A program made the position numbers and the translations under genes. Under the pieces are notes generated by a model that was not told the origin of the DNA, ran no database searches, and saw only the letters and a list, made by a program, of their open reading frames with translations. From CBDBCU01 sp965203435 (lineage in GTDB: Bacteria; Chloroflexota; Dehalococcoidia; Lucifugimonadales; UBA3495): 64,000 bases of DNA. The stretch spans positions 1-64,000 of the forward strand of contig CBDBCU010000008.1 in the NCBI GenBank assembly GCA_965203435.1, given 5' to 3'. Below, in pieces: positions 16,731 to 24,761 of this stretch (within the stretch, counting starts at the first letter, position 1; every line of letters begins with the position of its first letter).

Positions 16731-18449
16731 ATGCGTAACCTTTGGCTTTTGAGCGGCCTGTCGGCCGGCTTGGCCGTCATTTCCCTGATTGTCGCCGTTA
16801 TGGCCCTGACCGGGGCCCTGGGCGGCCCGCCGCGTTCCGCCCTGCCCGACAAATCCAATCCCACCGACTACACCGTGGCCCTGGTGCGCGACGCCGTCCG
16901 CTACTATCAGGAAAACGGCCGGGAGGCCACTGTCGCCTACTACAATTCCCCGGCCAGCGTGGACGGCTCCTGGTATGTTTTCATCTACGATGAAAATAAT
17001 ATCCGCCTGGCCCATCCCACCCGGCCCGACCTGCGGGGCTTGCCGGTCGACGGCCCCACCGGGGTGGACATCGCCGGCTACGCCTACGGGCAGCAGATGG
17101 CGGAAACCACTGCCGCCGGCCAGTGGGTGGACTATGTTTTTCTGAATCCGGACACCGGCTTTCAGCAGCGCAAACATTCCTGGCTGGTCAAACACGACGG
17201 GCTGATTTTCGGCTCCGGCTGGTATCAGGGCAGCCCGATTCAAGCCGCCGACAAATCCAACCCCACCGACTACGCCGTTTCCCTGGTCAACGCCGCCCTC
17301 CGCCGCTATCAGATTGACGGCCGGGACGCTACCATCGCCTACTACAATTCCCCGGAGAACATTGACGGGGAGTGGTATGTCTTTATCATCGACGCCAATG
17401 GCAAAGTGGCCGCCAATGCCGACCAATCCCTGCTGGGCCAGGATTTGACCGGGCCGCTGGGCGTGGACATCACCGGCTATCGCTTTGGCGAGGTGATGGC
17501 CGCTACCGATGAAAGCGGGCAATGGGTGGATTATGTCTTTAACAACCCGGATACCGGCTGGCAGCAGCGCAAACATTCCTGGCTGATTCGCCATGACGGG
17601 CTGATTTTCGGCTCCGGCTGGTATCAGGGCAGCGCCGTCCGGGTCGCCGACAAATCCAATCCCATCGACTACACCGTTTCCCTGGTCGACGCCGCCCTCC
17701 GCCGCTACCGGGCCGAGGGCCGGGACGCCACGATCGCCTACTACAATTCCCCGGCCAGCGTGGATGGGGAATGGTATGTTTTCATCATCGAACAGGACGG
17801 CCGGATTGTCGCCCACTATGACCAAACGCGGTTGGGGGAGGACTTGACCGGCCCGGCCGGCGTGGATATTGCCCAGTATCGCTATGGCGATGTCCTGTTG
17901 GCCGCCCCGGAGGAGGGCCGCTGGGTGGATTATATGCACCGCAATCCGGCCAGCGGCAACTACGAGTTCAAGCAGTCCTGGGCGGTGCGTCATGAGGGGC
18001 TGATTTTCGGGGCCGGCTGGTATCAGGCCGTCCCGCCCCTGGGCATCACCAAAGCCGACCCCCGGGCCTATGCCGTGGCCCAGGTGGAACAGGCCACCGA
18101 GCTGTATCAGAGCCGCGGCCGGCAAGGCGCGGTGGACTACTACAATTCCCCGGCCAGCATGGATGGGGAATGGTATGTTTTCATCCTCGACGAAAACGAC
18201 CAGCTGATTGCCCATCCCAACAAATCCCTCCTGGGCCAGGATATAAAGGGGGATTTGGGCGTTGATGCCGCCGGCTATCGGTTCGGCGCGGAAATCGCCG
18301 CCGCCACGGCGGAGGGCCGCTGGGTGGACTATGTCTATCTGAACCCCGCCAGCGGCCAGCAGGAATACAAACACACCTGGGTAGTGCAGCAGGACGGCCT
18401 GATTTTCGGCGCCGGCTGGTACCAAGTGCTGCCCAACTTGGGCAACTAA
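16731..18449 (+). CDS. Secreted/anchored protein of four tandem Cache-like sensor domains
   Basis: The 572-residue product has an N-terminal hydrophobic segment (about 12-32, signal peptide or anchor). Four repeats of 133-134 residues follow, beginning near residues 40, 174, 307 and 440. Each runs DKSNPTDYxVxLV, YYNSPxSxDGxWYVFI, a D/N-rich middle, GxWVDYVxxNPxTG, KHSW and DGLIFGSGWYQ. This matches small-molecule-binding single-Cache domains. No kinase, methyl-accepting or cyclase output domain follows, so it may be a binding protein or the receptor of a separate partner. The ATG follows GCGGAGG. The high identity of the repeats indicates recent internal duplication. Confidence 0.8.
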   Translation: MRNLWLLSGLSAGLAVISLIVAVMALTGALGGPPRSALPDKSNPTDYTVALVRDAVRYYQENGREATVAYYNSPASVDGSWYVFIYDENNIRLAHPTRPDLRGLPVDGPTGVDIAGYAYGQQMAETTAAGQWVDYVFLNPDTGFQQRKHSWLVKHDGLIFGSGWYQGSPIQAADKSNPTDYAVSLVNAALRRYQIDGRDATIAYYNSPENIDGEWYVFIIDANGKVAANADQSLLGQDLTGPLGVDITGYRFGEVMAATDESGQWVDYVFNNPDTGWQQRKHSWLIRHDGLIFGSGWYQGSAVRVADKSNPIDYTVSLVDAALRRYRAEGRDATIAYYNSPASVDGEWYVFIIEQDGRIVAHYDQTRLGEDLTGPAGVDIAQYRYGDVLLAAPEEGRWVDYMHRNPASGNYEFKQSWAVRHEGLIFGAGWYQAVPPLGITKADPRAYAVAQVEQATELYQSRGRQGAVDYYNSPASMDGEWYVFILDENDQLIAHPNKSLLGQDIKGDLGVDAAGYRFGAEIAAATAEGRWVDYVYLNPASGQQEYKHTWVVQQDGLIFGAGWYQVLPNLGN

Positions 18450-18480
18450 GGGCAACCATACCGGCCAGGGCAACCAGCCT

Positions 18481-18505
18481 GGGGGCGGGCAATAGACCCG
18501 CCCCC
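18481..18505 (+). terminator. Hairpin after the Cache gene
   Basis: GGGGGCGGG pairs with CCCGCCCCC around a 7-nt loop. There is no T-tract, so termination efficiency is uncertain. Confidence 0.45.
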
Positions 18506-18729
18506 AAGCAATTGCATAATCCCCTACCGCCATTCCCGAGGCACTTTTATTGTCCTTCCCGGCCGCCCCTCTACCGTCATTCCCGCCTCCCTACCGTCCT
18601 TCCCGCCGCCTCTTTACCGTCATTCCCGCGTAAGCGGGAATCCAGCGGCGTGGCATATAGAGACCGTCCTTCCCGCCGCCCTCACCACCCTTCCCGCCGC
18701 CCTTTTACCACCCTTCCCGCGGCCCCCTT
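18506..18729. other. Gene-free stretch of family A fragments
   Basis: Repeated ccgtccttcccgccgcc and ccgtcattcccgcgtaagcg pieces without a complete element (a single left arm at 18617-18644). No gene seen. Confidence 0.6.
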
Positions 18730-18830
18730 ACCGTCATTCCCGCGTAAGCGGGAATCCCGAACGGTAATGAAAAGACCCGCCCTTTGCCGTCCCGCAACCG
18801 CCGGATTCCCGCTTACGCGGGAATGACGGT
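18730..18830. repeat. Family A element
   Basis: 101-bp copy of the aaaagacccgccctttgccg core subtype. A second, left-truncated copy follows at about 18840-18922 and overlaps the end of the next gene. Confidence 0.9.
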
Positions 18831-18874
18831 AGAGAGGGGCGGGAATCCAGCCGTTGCTTGCCGAGGATGCGGCA

Positions 18875-19570
18875 TTATAAGGCATTACCGTTCGGGATTC
18901 CCGCTTGCGCGGGAAGGACGGTATGTAAGGCGGCCGCCGAATTAGGGGCGGCGGGTGCGCGTGGCCTCTTTCGGCAGCAGATAGCGGGCCTGGAGTTCCT
19001 GGATTCCCTTTTCCCGGAAAGGGCTTGATTGCTGATGCTGGCAACATAATCGGCCAGTTGCAGCAGGTTGTTTCGGTAAGAATCCTGCTGGCTCAGTTTC
19101 AAGCGGATATTACTGCCGCCGGCATCCCGCAGGACATTCCGCAAGTGCAAGGACAATTCCTGCTGAAACTTTCGGCTGCCGCGCTTATCCATAACCACCG
19201 TCAAGTCGGATAGGTACGGCTTTGCCGCCGCAAAGACTTGGCCGACGGCGTATTGGTACCAGTCGCCAGTTCCGGCCGCAAGGCGGCTTAACCGCGCCGG
19301 GTCTTTGTCCAAGACAAAGATATGATACCGAAAGGCAAAGGGCTGAATGGCCTGGAGAAAAGCCGCCCGGCCTTTCCAAGGATTCTTTGCGTAGTGAAAC
19401 TCGGCATCGGCGGGCAGATGCAACTCTCTCCGCAAGGCGTCAATCCGCTGGTCGCAGCGCAAAACTTCGGCGTCATCGGCAAAAGTAACCAAAGCCATCA
19501 CGAAAAACCGGCTGGAGCCGCCGTTTATTTTCAGACCCGGGTCGCCGGATTCGTCCAGAAAGCATCGCAT
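18875..19570 (-). CDS. DUF3800-family protein with a probable C-terminal frameshift
   Basis: Opens MRCFLDESGDPGLK, the FLDESGD signature of DUF3800 (putative RNase H-like fold, function unknown). It also carries EFHYAKNPWKGRAAF, VVMDKRGSRKF and LLQLADYVAS. After LADYVASISNQ (about 19030) the expected family ending is found in another frame (FREKGIQELQARYLLPKE), stopping at 18942. In the present frame translation instead continues into a family A element and ends in repeat-encoded TVLPAQAGIPNGNA-type residues. A one-base deletion near 19024-19032 explains this. ATG 19570 fits the family start. The gene may be inactive, or the shift may be a sequencing error. Confidence 0.75.
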   Translation of the reverse strand: MRCFLDESGDPGLKINGGSSRFFVMALVTFADDAEVLRCDQRIDALRRELHLPADAEFHYAKNPWKGRAAFLQAIQPFAFRYHIFVLDKDPARLSRLAAGTGDWYQYAVGQVFAAAKPYLSDLTVVMDKRGSRKFQQELSLHLRNVLRDAGGSNIRLKLSQQDSYRNNLLQLADYVASISNQALSGKRESRNSRPAICCRKRPRAPAAPNSAAALHTVLPAQAGIPNGNAL

Positions 19571-19646
19571 AAGGGCGATTATGGCAGTAAATCGGATTAG
19601 ATGCAACCGGGCCGGGGGCAATTCCAAAAGATTTCGTTCGAAAGCC

Positions 19647-19675
19647 TTGACACTCTCCGGCAGGTGTGCTATAAA
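19647..19675 (+). promoter_or_regulatory. Promoter of small RNA copy 1
   Basis: TTGACA (19647-19652), 17-nt spacer, TATAAA (19670-19675). Confidence 0.65.
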
Positions 19676-19681
19676 GCTATT

Positions 19682-19796
19682 GGCCTCAGTTAGTTGCGGA
19701 AAGTTCTGGGGCAAACTGAGCCAGGCCGGCTGCGAAAAGTGCCCGACCGATGGGTGCCTGCCCCGCAAGGGGATAGCAGCCGGTTCTTTATTTTTT
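19682..19796 (+). ncRNA. Structured small RNA, copy 1 of a tandem pair
   Basis: About 115 nt predicted between a near-consensus promoter and a T-rich end. Helix 1 is CTCAGTTAG (19685-19693) with CAAACTGAG (19712-19720), one mismatch. A long stem pairs CCGGCTGC (19726-19733) with GCAGCCGG (19776-19783). Inside it are hairpin GTGCCC/GGGTGC (loop GACCGAT) and hairpin CCCC-GCAA-GGGG with a GNRA tetraloop, giving a three-way junction. A T-rich tract ttctttatttttt follows the stem, as in an intrinsic terminator. No coding potential is evident. It does not match 6S, SRP, tmRNA or RNase P signatures that I can recognise. Confidence 0.6.
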
Positions 19797-19860
19797 GGGG
19801 GCATATTCCGGATAGCCGGGCCAAGGAACCGGGCAGCAGCCGATTCTAAATCTAAAGCCC

Positions 19861-19889
19861 TTGCCATTCCCGGGAATATGCGGTATAAA
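19861..19889 (+). promoter_or_regulatory. Promoter of small RNA copy 2
   Basis: TTGCCA (19861-19866), 17-nt spacer, TATAAA (19884-19889): exactly 214 nt downstream of the copy 1 boxes. Confidence 0.6.
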
Positions 19890-19895
19890 GGTATT

Positions 19896-20008
19896 GGCCT
19901 CCGTTTGTTGCGGAAAGTTCTGGGGCAAACTGAGCCAGGCCGGCTGCAAAAAGCGCCCGACCGATGGGCGCCGGCCCCGTAAGGGGATAGCAGCCGGTTC
20001 TTTATTTT
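19896..20008 (+). ncRNA. Structured small RNA, copy 2 of a tandem pair
   Basis: Same architecture as copy 1 at a constant 214-nt offset with no insertion or deletion. The outer stem CCGGCTGC (19940-19947)/GCAGCCGG (19990-19997) is unchanged. The inner hairpin is GCGCCC/GGGCGC, where copy 1 has G-U wobbles, so both substitutions preserve pairing. The second tetraloop is GTAA instead of GCAA, still GNRA. It ends in ttctttatttt. The permease promoter begins about 65 nt downstream, so a leader or riboswitch role for the permease operon cannot be excluded, but the T-tract suggests an independent transcript. Confidence 0.6.
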
Positions 20009-20072
20009 GGGGGCATTATGGCTTGATAACCCGGCCCCATTTGCCATCCCCTTTCCCCGCAAACCCTTGCCC

Positions 20073-20101
20073 TTGCCCTATTCCTATCCCTCTGCTACAC
20101 T
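20073..20101 (+). promoter_or_regulatory. Promoter of the ABC permease pair
   Basis: TTGCCC (20073-20078), 17-nt spacer, TACACT (20096-20101). Confidence 0.5.
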
Positions 20102-20145
20102 GCAAATCTGAAAATCGGCCCGGCGCATTAAGGGGAGGGCAGGCA

Positions 20146-21063
20146 ATGCAGCGCTTTATCGCCCGGCGGCTGGTGATTACCCTGTTCACCCTGCTGCTGG
20201 TGTCCCTCATCGTCTTTGTGATGGCCCGGGCCTCCGGCGACCCCCGCACCCTGCTGCTGGACGACTACGCCAGCAAGGAAATGTACGATGAACTGGGCAA
20301 GCAGCTGGGGCTGGATCAGCCGCTCTATGTCCAGTATGCCATCTTTCTGGGGGACGCCCTGACCCTGGACTTCGGCAATTCGGTGGTGGACAAGCAGCCG
20401 GTCACCGCCACCATCCTGGAGCGGCTGCCGGCGACCCTGCAACTGGGCCTGGCCGCATTCCTCTTTTCCCTGGCCGTAGGCATCCCCCTGGGCATCCTGT
20501 CCTCCATCAAGCGGGACAGCTTTTGGGATCAGATTGGCAAACTGGTGGCCCTGCTGGGGCAGTCCACGCCGCCGTTCTGGTTGGGGATAATGCTGATTTT
20601 CTTTTTTGCGGTAACGCTGGGCTGGGTGCCGCCCTCCGGCCGCTGGGAATGGAACAGCTTTATCCTGCCGGCCGTTACCCTGGGCTGGTTCACCGTGGCG
20701 GCCAATATGCGGATTGTCCGCTCGGCGATGCTGGACAGCCTGGACACCGAATACATCAAACTGGCCCGGGCCAAGGGGGTGTCGGAGACGCAAATCATCT
20801 GGAAACACGCCCTGAAAAATGCGGTGATTCCGCCGCTGACCTTTATGGGCATTACTTTAGGCACGCTGGTCACCGGCTCCATTGTGGCGGAAACGGTCTT
20901 TGCCTGGCCGGGCATCGGTCTGCTGGCCTTTGACGCCCTGCGCCAGTCGGACTATTCCCTGCTCCAAGGCATCGTGATTTTCTTTGCCCTGATGTATCTG
21001 GGCATATCCCTGCTGGTGGATATTCTCTACGCTTATCTGGATCCCCGCATCCGCTACAGCTGA
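20146..21063 (+). CDS. ABC transporter permease, DppB/OppB type
   Basis: A 305-residue inner-membrane permease of the peptide/nickel importer family. It starts MQRFIARRLVITLFTLLLVS (first transmembrane helix). The OppB/DppB extracellular segment LGLDQPLYVQYAIFLGDAL follows, then five more helices. The ATPase-contacting EAA loop is visible as EYIKLARAKGVSETQIIWKH (about 202-221). The ATG at 20146 follows GGGGAGGG. It forms an operon with the DppC-type permease 53 nt downstream. No ATPase genes and no binding protein are adjacent; the nearest family 5 binding protein is at 4189. Confidence 0.9.
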   Translation: MQRFIARRLVITLFTLLLVSLIVFVMARASGDPRTLLLDDYASKEMYDELGKQLGLDQPLYVQYAIFLGDALTLDFGNSVVDKQPVTATILERLPATLQLGLAAFLFSLAVGIPLGILSSIKRDSFWDQIGKLVALLGQSTPPFWLGIMLIFFFAVTLGWVPPSGRWEWNSFILPAVTLGWFTVAANMRIVRSAMLDSLDTEYIKLARAKGVSETQIIWKHALKNAVIPPLTFMGITLGTLVTGSIVAETVFAWPGIGLLAFDALRQSDYSLLQGIVIFFALMYLGISLLVDILYAYLDPRIRYS

Positions 21064-21116
21064 CCGGCCGGGCCGGCCGCCGGTTTTATCCCCATCCTGC
21101 GGAGGAGGCATCCCGA

Positions 21117-22157
21117 ATGGCTGATACGGTTTTGACTACCGGCCGGGCGGCCGGGCCGGCCCGGGTTTTGCGGGCTTTCCGGGGATTGCGGCAGCGGCAT
21201 CTGGCCCTGGGGATTTCCATATTTCTGCTGCTGCTGGTGGCGGGAACCGGCCTGCTGGCGGACTGGATTGCCCCCCACGACCCGCGCAAGGGCAGCCTGG
21301 CGGAGCAGCGGCTGCCGCCGGCCTGGATTGGCGAAAGGACTACTCCTAAAGTCGTGGTGGAGTTTCCGGAGCCGGGCCTGAGTCATCAGCAGATTGCCAT
21401 CGCCCGGGCCCGCCGCCTGGATCCGGCGGCGCAGTTGGGCGACATCGTTCCGGTAGTGCTGCGGGAAGGCGGCAGCGCCAAGTATCTGCTTGGCACCGAT
21501 GATTTGGGGCGGGACATCCTCAGTCGGATTATCCACGGAGCGCGCATTTCCCTGATTATCGCCGCCATCACCCTGGGCATCGGCGGGGCTATTGGCACGG
21601 CTTTGGGACTGATTGCCGGCTACTTCGGCGGCCTGCTGGACGAGCTGCTGATGCGGATTGTCGATATTTTCCTGGCCCTGCCGCTGGTGCTGGTGGCTCT
21701 GGTGCTGGTGGTGTCGGTAGGCCAATCCTTTTACATCATCGTGGGGGTGCTGGTGCTGTTCATCTGGGTGCGCTTTGCCCGCCAGATAAGGGGGGAGGTC
21801 TTGCAGTTAAAGACGATGGACTATGTGGCCCTGGCCAAAGTGGCCGGGGCGTCAACGCCGCGCATCCTGGCGATTCATCTGTTTCCCGGAGTGGTCAACA
21901 CGCTGATTGTGGTGGCAACCTTGCAGGTGAGCATAGTGATTCTGGTGGAATCCACCCTCAGCTTTCTGGGGGCGGGCGTGCCGCCGCCGACGCCGGCCTG
22001 GGGGTCAATGGTAGCGGACGGGCGGGATTTTCTGGCCGATGCCTGGTGGATTTCCACGATGCCGGGAGTAGCCATTCTGCTGACGGTGCTGTCCCTGAAC
22101 CTGTTCGGCGACTGGCTGCGGGATCGGCTAGATCCGAAACTGCGGCAGCTGAATTAG
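21117..22157 (+). CDS. ABC transporter permease, DppC/OppC type
   Basis: A 346-residue permease paired with the upstream DppB-type protein. The N-terminal helix is LALGISIFLLLLVAGTGLLA, followed by the OppC_N segment IAPHDPRKGS and the signature LLGTDDLGRDILSRIIHGAR. The EAA loop is YVALAKVAGASTPRILAIHL. The insert between helix 1 and the signature is about 60 residues longer than I would expect for DppC. GGAGGAGG precedes the ATG. Substrate unknown; the missing ATPases must be encoded elsewhere. Confidence 0.9.
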   Translation: MADTVLTTGRAAGPARVLRAFRGLRQRHLALGISIFLLLLVAGTGLLADWIAPHDPRKGSLAEQRLPPAWIGERTTPKVVVEFPEPGLSHQQIAIARARRLDPAAQLGDIVPVVLREGGSAKYLLGTDDLGRDILSRIIHGARISLIIAAITLGIGGAIGTALGLIAGYFGGLLDELLMRIVDIFLALPLVLVALVLVVSVGQSFYIIVGVLVLFIWVRFARQIRGEVLQLKTMDYVALAKVAGASTPRILAIHLFPGVVNTLIVVATLQVSIVILVESTLSFLGAGVPPPTPAWGSMVADGRDFLADAWWISTMPGVAILLTVLSLNLFGDWLRDRLDPKLRQLN

Positions 22158-22224
22158 GGGGGCGGATGGTTTCGGGTAGCCGGGCGTTGCTATACATCAT
22201 TACCCGGAGTAGCCCGGCCCCCCT

Positions 22225-22253
22225 TTGACATCCCGCCGCCCGGCCGGTATAGT
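22225..22253 (+). promoter_or_regulatory. Promoter of the lactonase-family gene
   Basis: TTGACA (22225-22230), 17-nt spacer, TATAGT (22248-22253). Confidence 0.6.
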
Positions 22254-22322
22254 CAACCCGGCCGCCGGGAAATTCCCGGCCTGCCCGGCAAGGCCGAACC
22301 CAACCGCCGCCGAGGTAACGCT

Positions 22323-23339
22323 ATGCCTTTCTATATGTATGTTTCCCTTTCCCAAGAGGATAAAATCCGCCGCCTTGCGATGGACGCCGCCACCGGCGCC
22401 CTGGAGTCCCTGGAAACCCTGGACGCTCCGGGCCGGCCGGCTCCGATGTGCCTCAGCCCGGATAAGCGTTTTCTCTATGTGGGCCAGCGGGACGCTTTGG
22501 AAGTTTCCGCCTACCGCATCAATCCGGCCGATGGCGGGCTGGATTTGATTGGCGCGGCCGGGCTGGAATCCGACCCCTGCTATCTGTCCACCGACCGCCG
22601 CGGGAAATATCTGCTGTCAGCCTACTACAACGCCGGCCATGCGGCGGTGCATTCCCTCAACGCCGATGGCAGCGTGGCCGTCCCGCCGGTGGAATGGCGG
22701 GCCACTGGAACCGGCGCCCACTGCTTTCAGACCGACCCCACTAACCGCTATGGCTATGTGCCGCATATCGCCGCCGGCCCCGGCCCTAACGCCATCTTTC
22801 AATTCCGCTTTGACCCGGCCAGCGGCCGCATTGCGTCCAACGACCCCGACCGGGTCAGTCCCCCGGAGCCCATCGGCCCCCGCCACTTCTGCTTTCATCC
22901 CGCGCTGGACATCATTTATTGTTCCAACGAGCAGGGTTGCAGCGTTACCGGCTACCACTTGGATCCGGATACTGGCGTTCTGACCGCCTTTCAGACCCTA
23001 TCCACCCTGCCGGCGGGCTTTACTGAGCGCAACAGCTGCTCCCAAATCCAGATTACCCCGGATGGCCGCTATCTGTACGCTCCCAATCGCGGCCACGACA
23101 GCATCGCCGGCTTTGCGGTGGCGGCGGACGGGTCGTTGACGGCGTTGGGGCAAACGGCGGCGGAAAAGACGCCCCGGGCCTTCAGCATCGACCCCACCGG
23201 CAACTTCCTCTATTCCGCCGGCCTGGATTCCGGCCGTTTGGCCGCCTATCGCATTGACCCAGCCAGCGGCGCCCTGACCCGCCTGGCAACCTACGAAATA
23301 GGCGCCGGCCCGATGTGGGTTTCCCTAGTGGAACTGTAG
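22323..23339 (+). CDS. Lactonase-family seven-bladed beta-propeller protein
   Basis: A 338-residue protein of the YbhE/6-phosphogluconolactonase propeller family. Repeating blades contain SPDKRFLYVGQRDA, TDRRGKYLLSAYYNAGHA, TPDGRYLYAPNRGHDSIAGF and IDPTGNFLYSAGLDSGRLAA. No signal peptide is seen, so it is probably cytoplasmic. Family members hydrolyse sugar lactones, but the propeller is used for many substrates. Stand-alone with its own promoter; a family A element follows at 23409. Confidence 0.87.
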   Translation: MPFYMYVSLSQEDKIRRLAMDAATGALESLETLDAPGRPAPMCLSPDKRFLYVGQRDALEVSAYRINPADGGLDLIGAAGLESDPCYLSTDRRGKYLLSAYYNAGHAAVHSLNADGSVAVPPVEWRATGTGAHCFQTDPTNRYGYVPHIAAGPGPNAIFQFRFDPASGRIASNDPDRVSPPEPIGPRHFCFHPALDIIYCSNEQGCSVTGYHLDPDTGVLTAFQTLSTLPAGFTERNSCSQIQITPDGRYLYAPNRGHDSIAGFAVAADGSLTALGQTAAEKTPRAFSIDPTGNFLYSAGLDSGRLAAYRIDPASGALTRLATYEIGAGPMWVSLVEL

Positions 23340-23408
23340 CCCTTGCCCTATGCGGGCAGCATAGCGCTACGCCGCCCGCAACCGTCCATTCCCGGCTGCC
23401 GCCTTTCT

Positions 23409-23510
23409 ACCGTCATTCCCGCGTAAGCGGGAATCTCGCGATTGCCATCCAAGACTGCGGCATTATAAGGCAGTACCGTTCGGGATTCCCGCTTACGCGG
23501 GAATGACGGT
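23409..23510. repeat. Family A element
   Basis: Complete 102-bp copy, core gactgcggcattataaggca. Confidence 0.92.
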
Positions 23511-23532
23511 GGGGGCCGCCAACCGCCCCCCT

Positions 23533-24378
23533 TTAATCCGGCCGGTCGGCGTGGATGCCGGATTTAGTCCAGTAGTCCCACAGGTTGGCGGCGTTCATCC
23601 GCATTACCCGGGGGGAAGTGCCGTCCTGCCCCACATCCATCGGATAGCGGTCGGTCAAAGCGGTCAGATTTTCAATGGCCTCCGCCCGGGTCATTCCCCG
23701 TTCCACCGCTTGGCGGGCATACTCTTTCCACTCCAGAATATACTCCCCCTGCTCGTCCAGATAGCCCTTGTCGCACAGGCGGCCGTGGCCCGGCACAAAA
23801 ACCTCCTCCTCCAACCCCCGCAGGGATTCCAAAGCCCGCAGCCACTGGTCGGGATTGGCCTCCTGAATGTAGGTCTGGACTTTATGAAAGATGTTGTCGC
23901 TGGTGAATACCACGCCCTCCTCTTTAATCAGGATGGCCGCCTGATAGAGGGTATGGCCGGGCATATTGACCATCTGAAAGGTATGGTCGCCCAGGTGCAG
24001 GGTCATCCCGTCGCGGAAAGTGACCACCGGGGCATTGGGGATGTAGTTTTCCAGCAGGGGCGGCTCCTCCGGCCCCATCCCGGCCACCCGAGCCACGTGT
24101 TCGGTCAGGTCGGTATCCAAAATGCGCTGGCGGACGCCCTCGTGGGCGATGACCGGGGCGTCAAAATAGGCGTTGCCCGTCCAGTGGTCGCCATGGGGTT
24201 CGGTGTTGATGATGTAGCGCAGTTCGCCGTGTTTGGCGATTTCCGCCTTGAGTTTGAGGGCATCGCTGGGCTTTTGGGGACTGTCAATCATCACCACCCC
24301 CTCGGCCGTAACCACGAAACCGTGATTGCACCCCCGGATTTGGGTTTCCGCATAAACCTTGGCCGTAAGCTGCTGCAT
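23533..24378 (-). CDS. Metallo-beta-lactamase-fold hydrolase
   Basis: A 281-residue MBL-fold protein with no signal peptide. The metal motif reads NTEPHGDHWTGN: H62, D64 and H65 are present, but the first His of the canonical HxHxDH is Glu60. Further ligand candidates are His in VNMPGHTLYQAA, Asp in FTSDNIFHK and His in FVPGHGRLCDKGY. It resembles the SoxH/quinoprotein-relay-like branch. Substrate unknown. The ATG is preceded by AAGGAGGG. It is the first of two MBL hydrolases in the window (the other at 39865 has the standard motif). Confidence 0.85.
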   Translation of the reverse strand: MQQLTAKVYAETQIRGCNHGFVVTAEGVVMIDSPQKPSDALKLKAEIAKHGELRYIINTEPHGDHWTGNAYFDAPVIAHEGVRQRILDTDLTEHVARVAGMGPEEPPLLENYIPNAPVVTFRDGMTLHLGDHTFQMVNMPGHTLYQAAILIKEEGVVFTSDNIFHKVQTYIQEANPDQWLRALESLRGLEEEVFVPGHGRLCDKGYLDEQGEYILEWKEYARQAVERGMTRAEAIENLTALTDRYPMDVGQDGTSPRVMRMNAANLWDYWTKSGIHADRPD

Positions 24379-24589
24379 AATTCCGCCCTCCTTTGGGCCG
24401 TATCCGGCCGATTTCAGGATTTGCAGGGTAGCAGGGGGATGGGGATGATGGCAAGGGATGGGATGGCAATGCCATATACCGGATCCCCCCTTACCGTCCT
24501 TCCCGCCCCCTACCGTCCTTCCCGCCCCCTACCGTCATTCCCGCGTAAGCGGGAATCCCGAACTGTATAGCAGATTGGCGGCCGCCCCT

Positions 24590-24691
24590 ACCGTCCTTCC
24601 CGCGTAAGCGGGAATCCAAGACGGTATTGCCAAAGACCGGCCAGCTACCTGTCGGGCATTTCTGGATTCCCGCTTACGCGGGAAGGACGGT
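24590..24691. repeat. Family A element
   Basis: 102-bp copy with both arms carrying cgtccttcccg in place of cgtcattcccg. An isolated left arm at 24532-24559 precedes it, and the 24379-24761 gap holds nothing else except a terminator. Confidence 0.9.
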
Positions 24692-24714
24692 TGCCGGATG
24701 GCCGGGGATGATGG

Positions 24715-24742
24715 CAAAAGGGCGGCGGCATTGCCGCCGCCC
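24715..24742 (-). terminator. Terminator of the PEP-mutase-family gene
   Basis: On the minus strand an 11-bp GGGCGGCGGCA/TGCCGCCGCCC hairpin is followed by TTTT. It lies 19 nt beyond the stop. Confidence 0.7.
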
Positions 24743-24761
24743 CTCTGTTTAGCCCCTTCCC

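Noticed and set aside
16728..18533. Long antisense open frame (601 aa) opposite the tandem-Cache gene
   Set aside because: Repeating pattern mirrors the sense repeats, Gly/Ala/Val-rich with no family resemblance; the sense strand has signal peptide, SD and domains.
19682..20008. c-di-GMP or other known riboswitch for the small RNA pair
   Set aside because: GGCAAAC-like bases are present, but the GEMM tetraloop-receptor layout is not; the T-tract end precedes the permease promoter.
20146..22157. Assigning the binding protein at 4189 as partner of these permeases
   Set aside because: Same family, but 14 kb apart with no shared regulation visible; left open.
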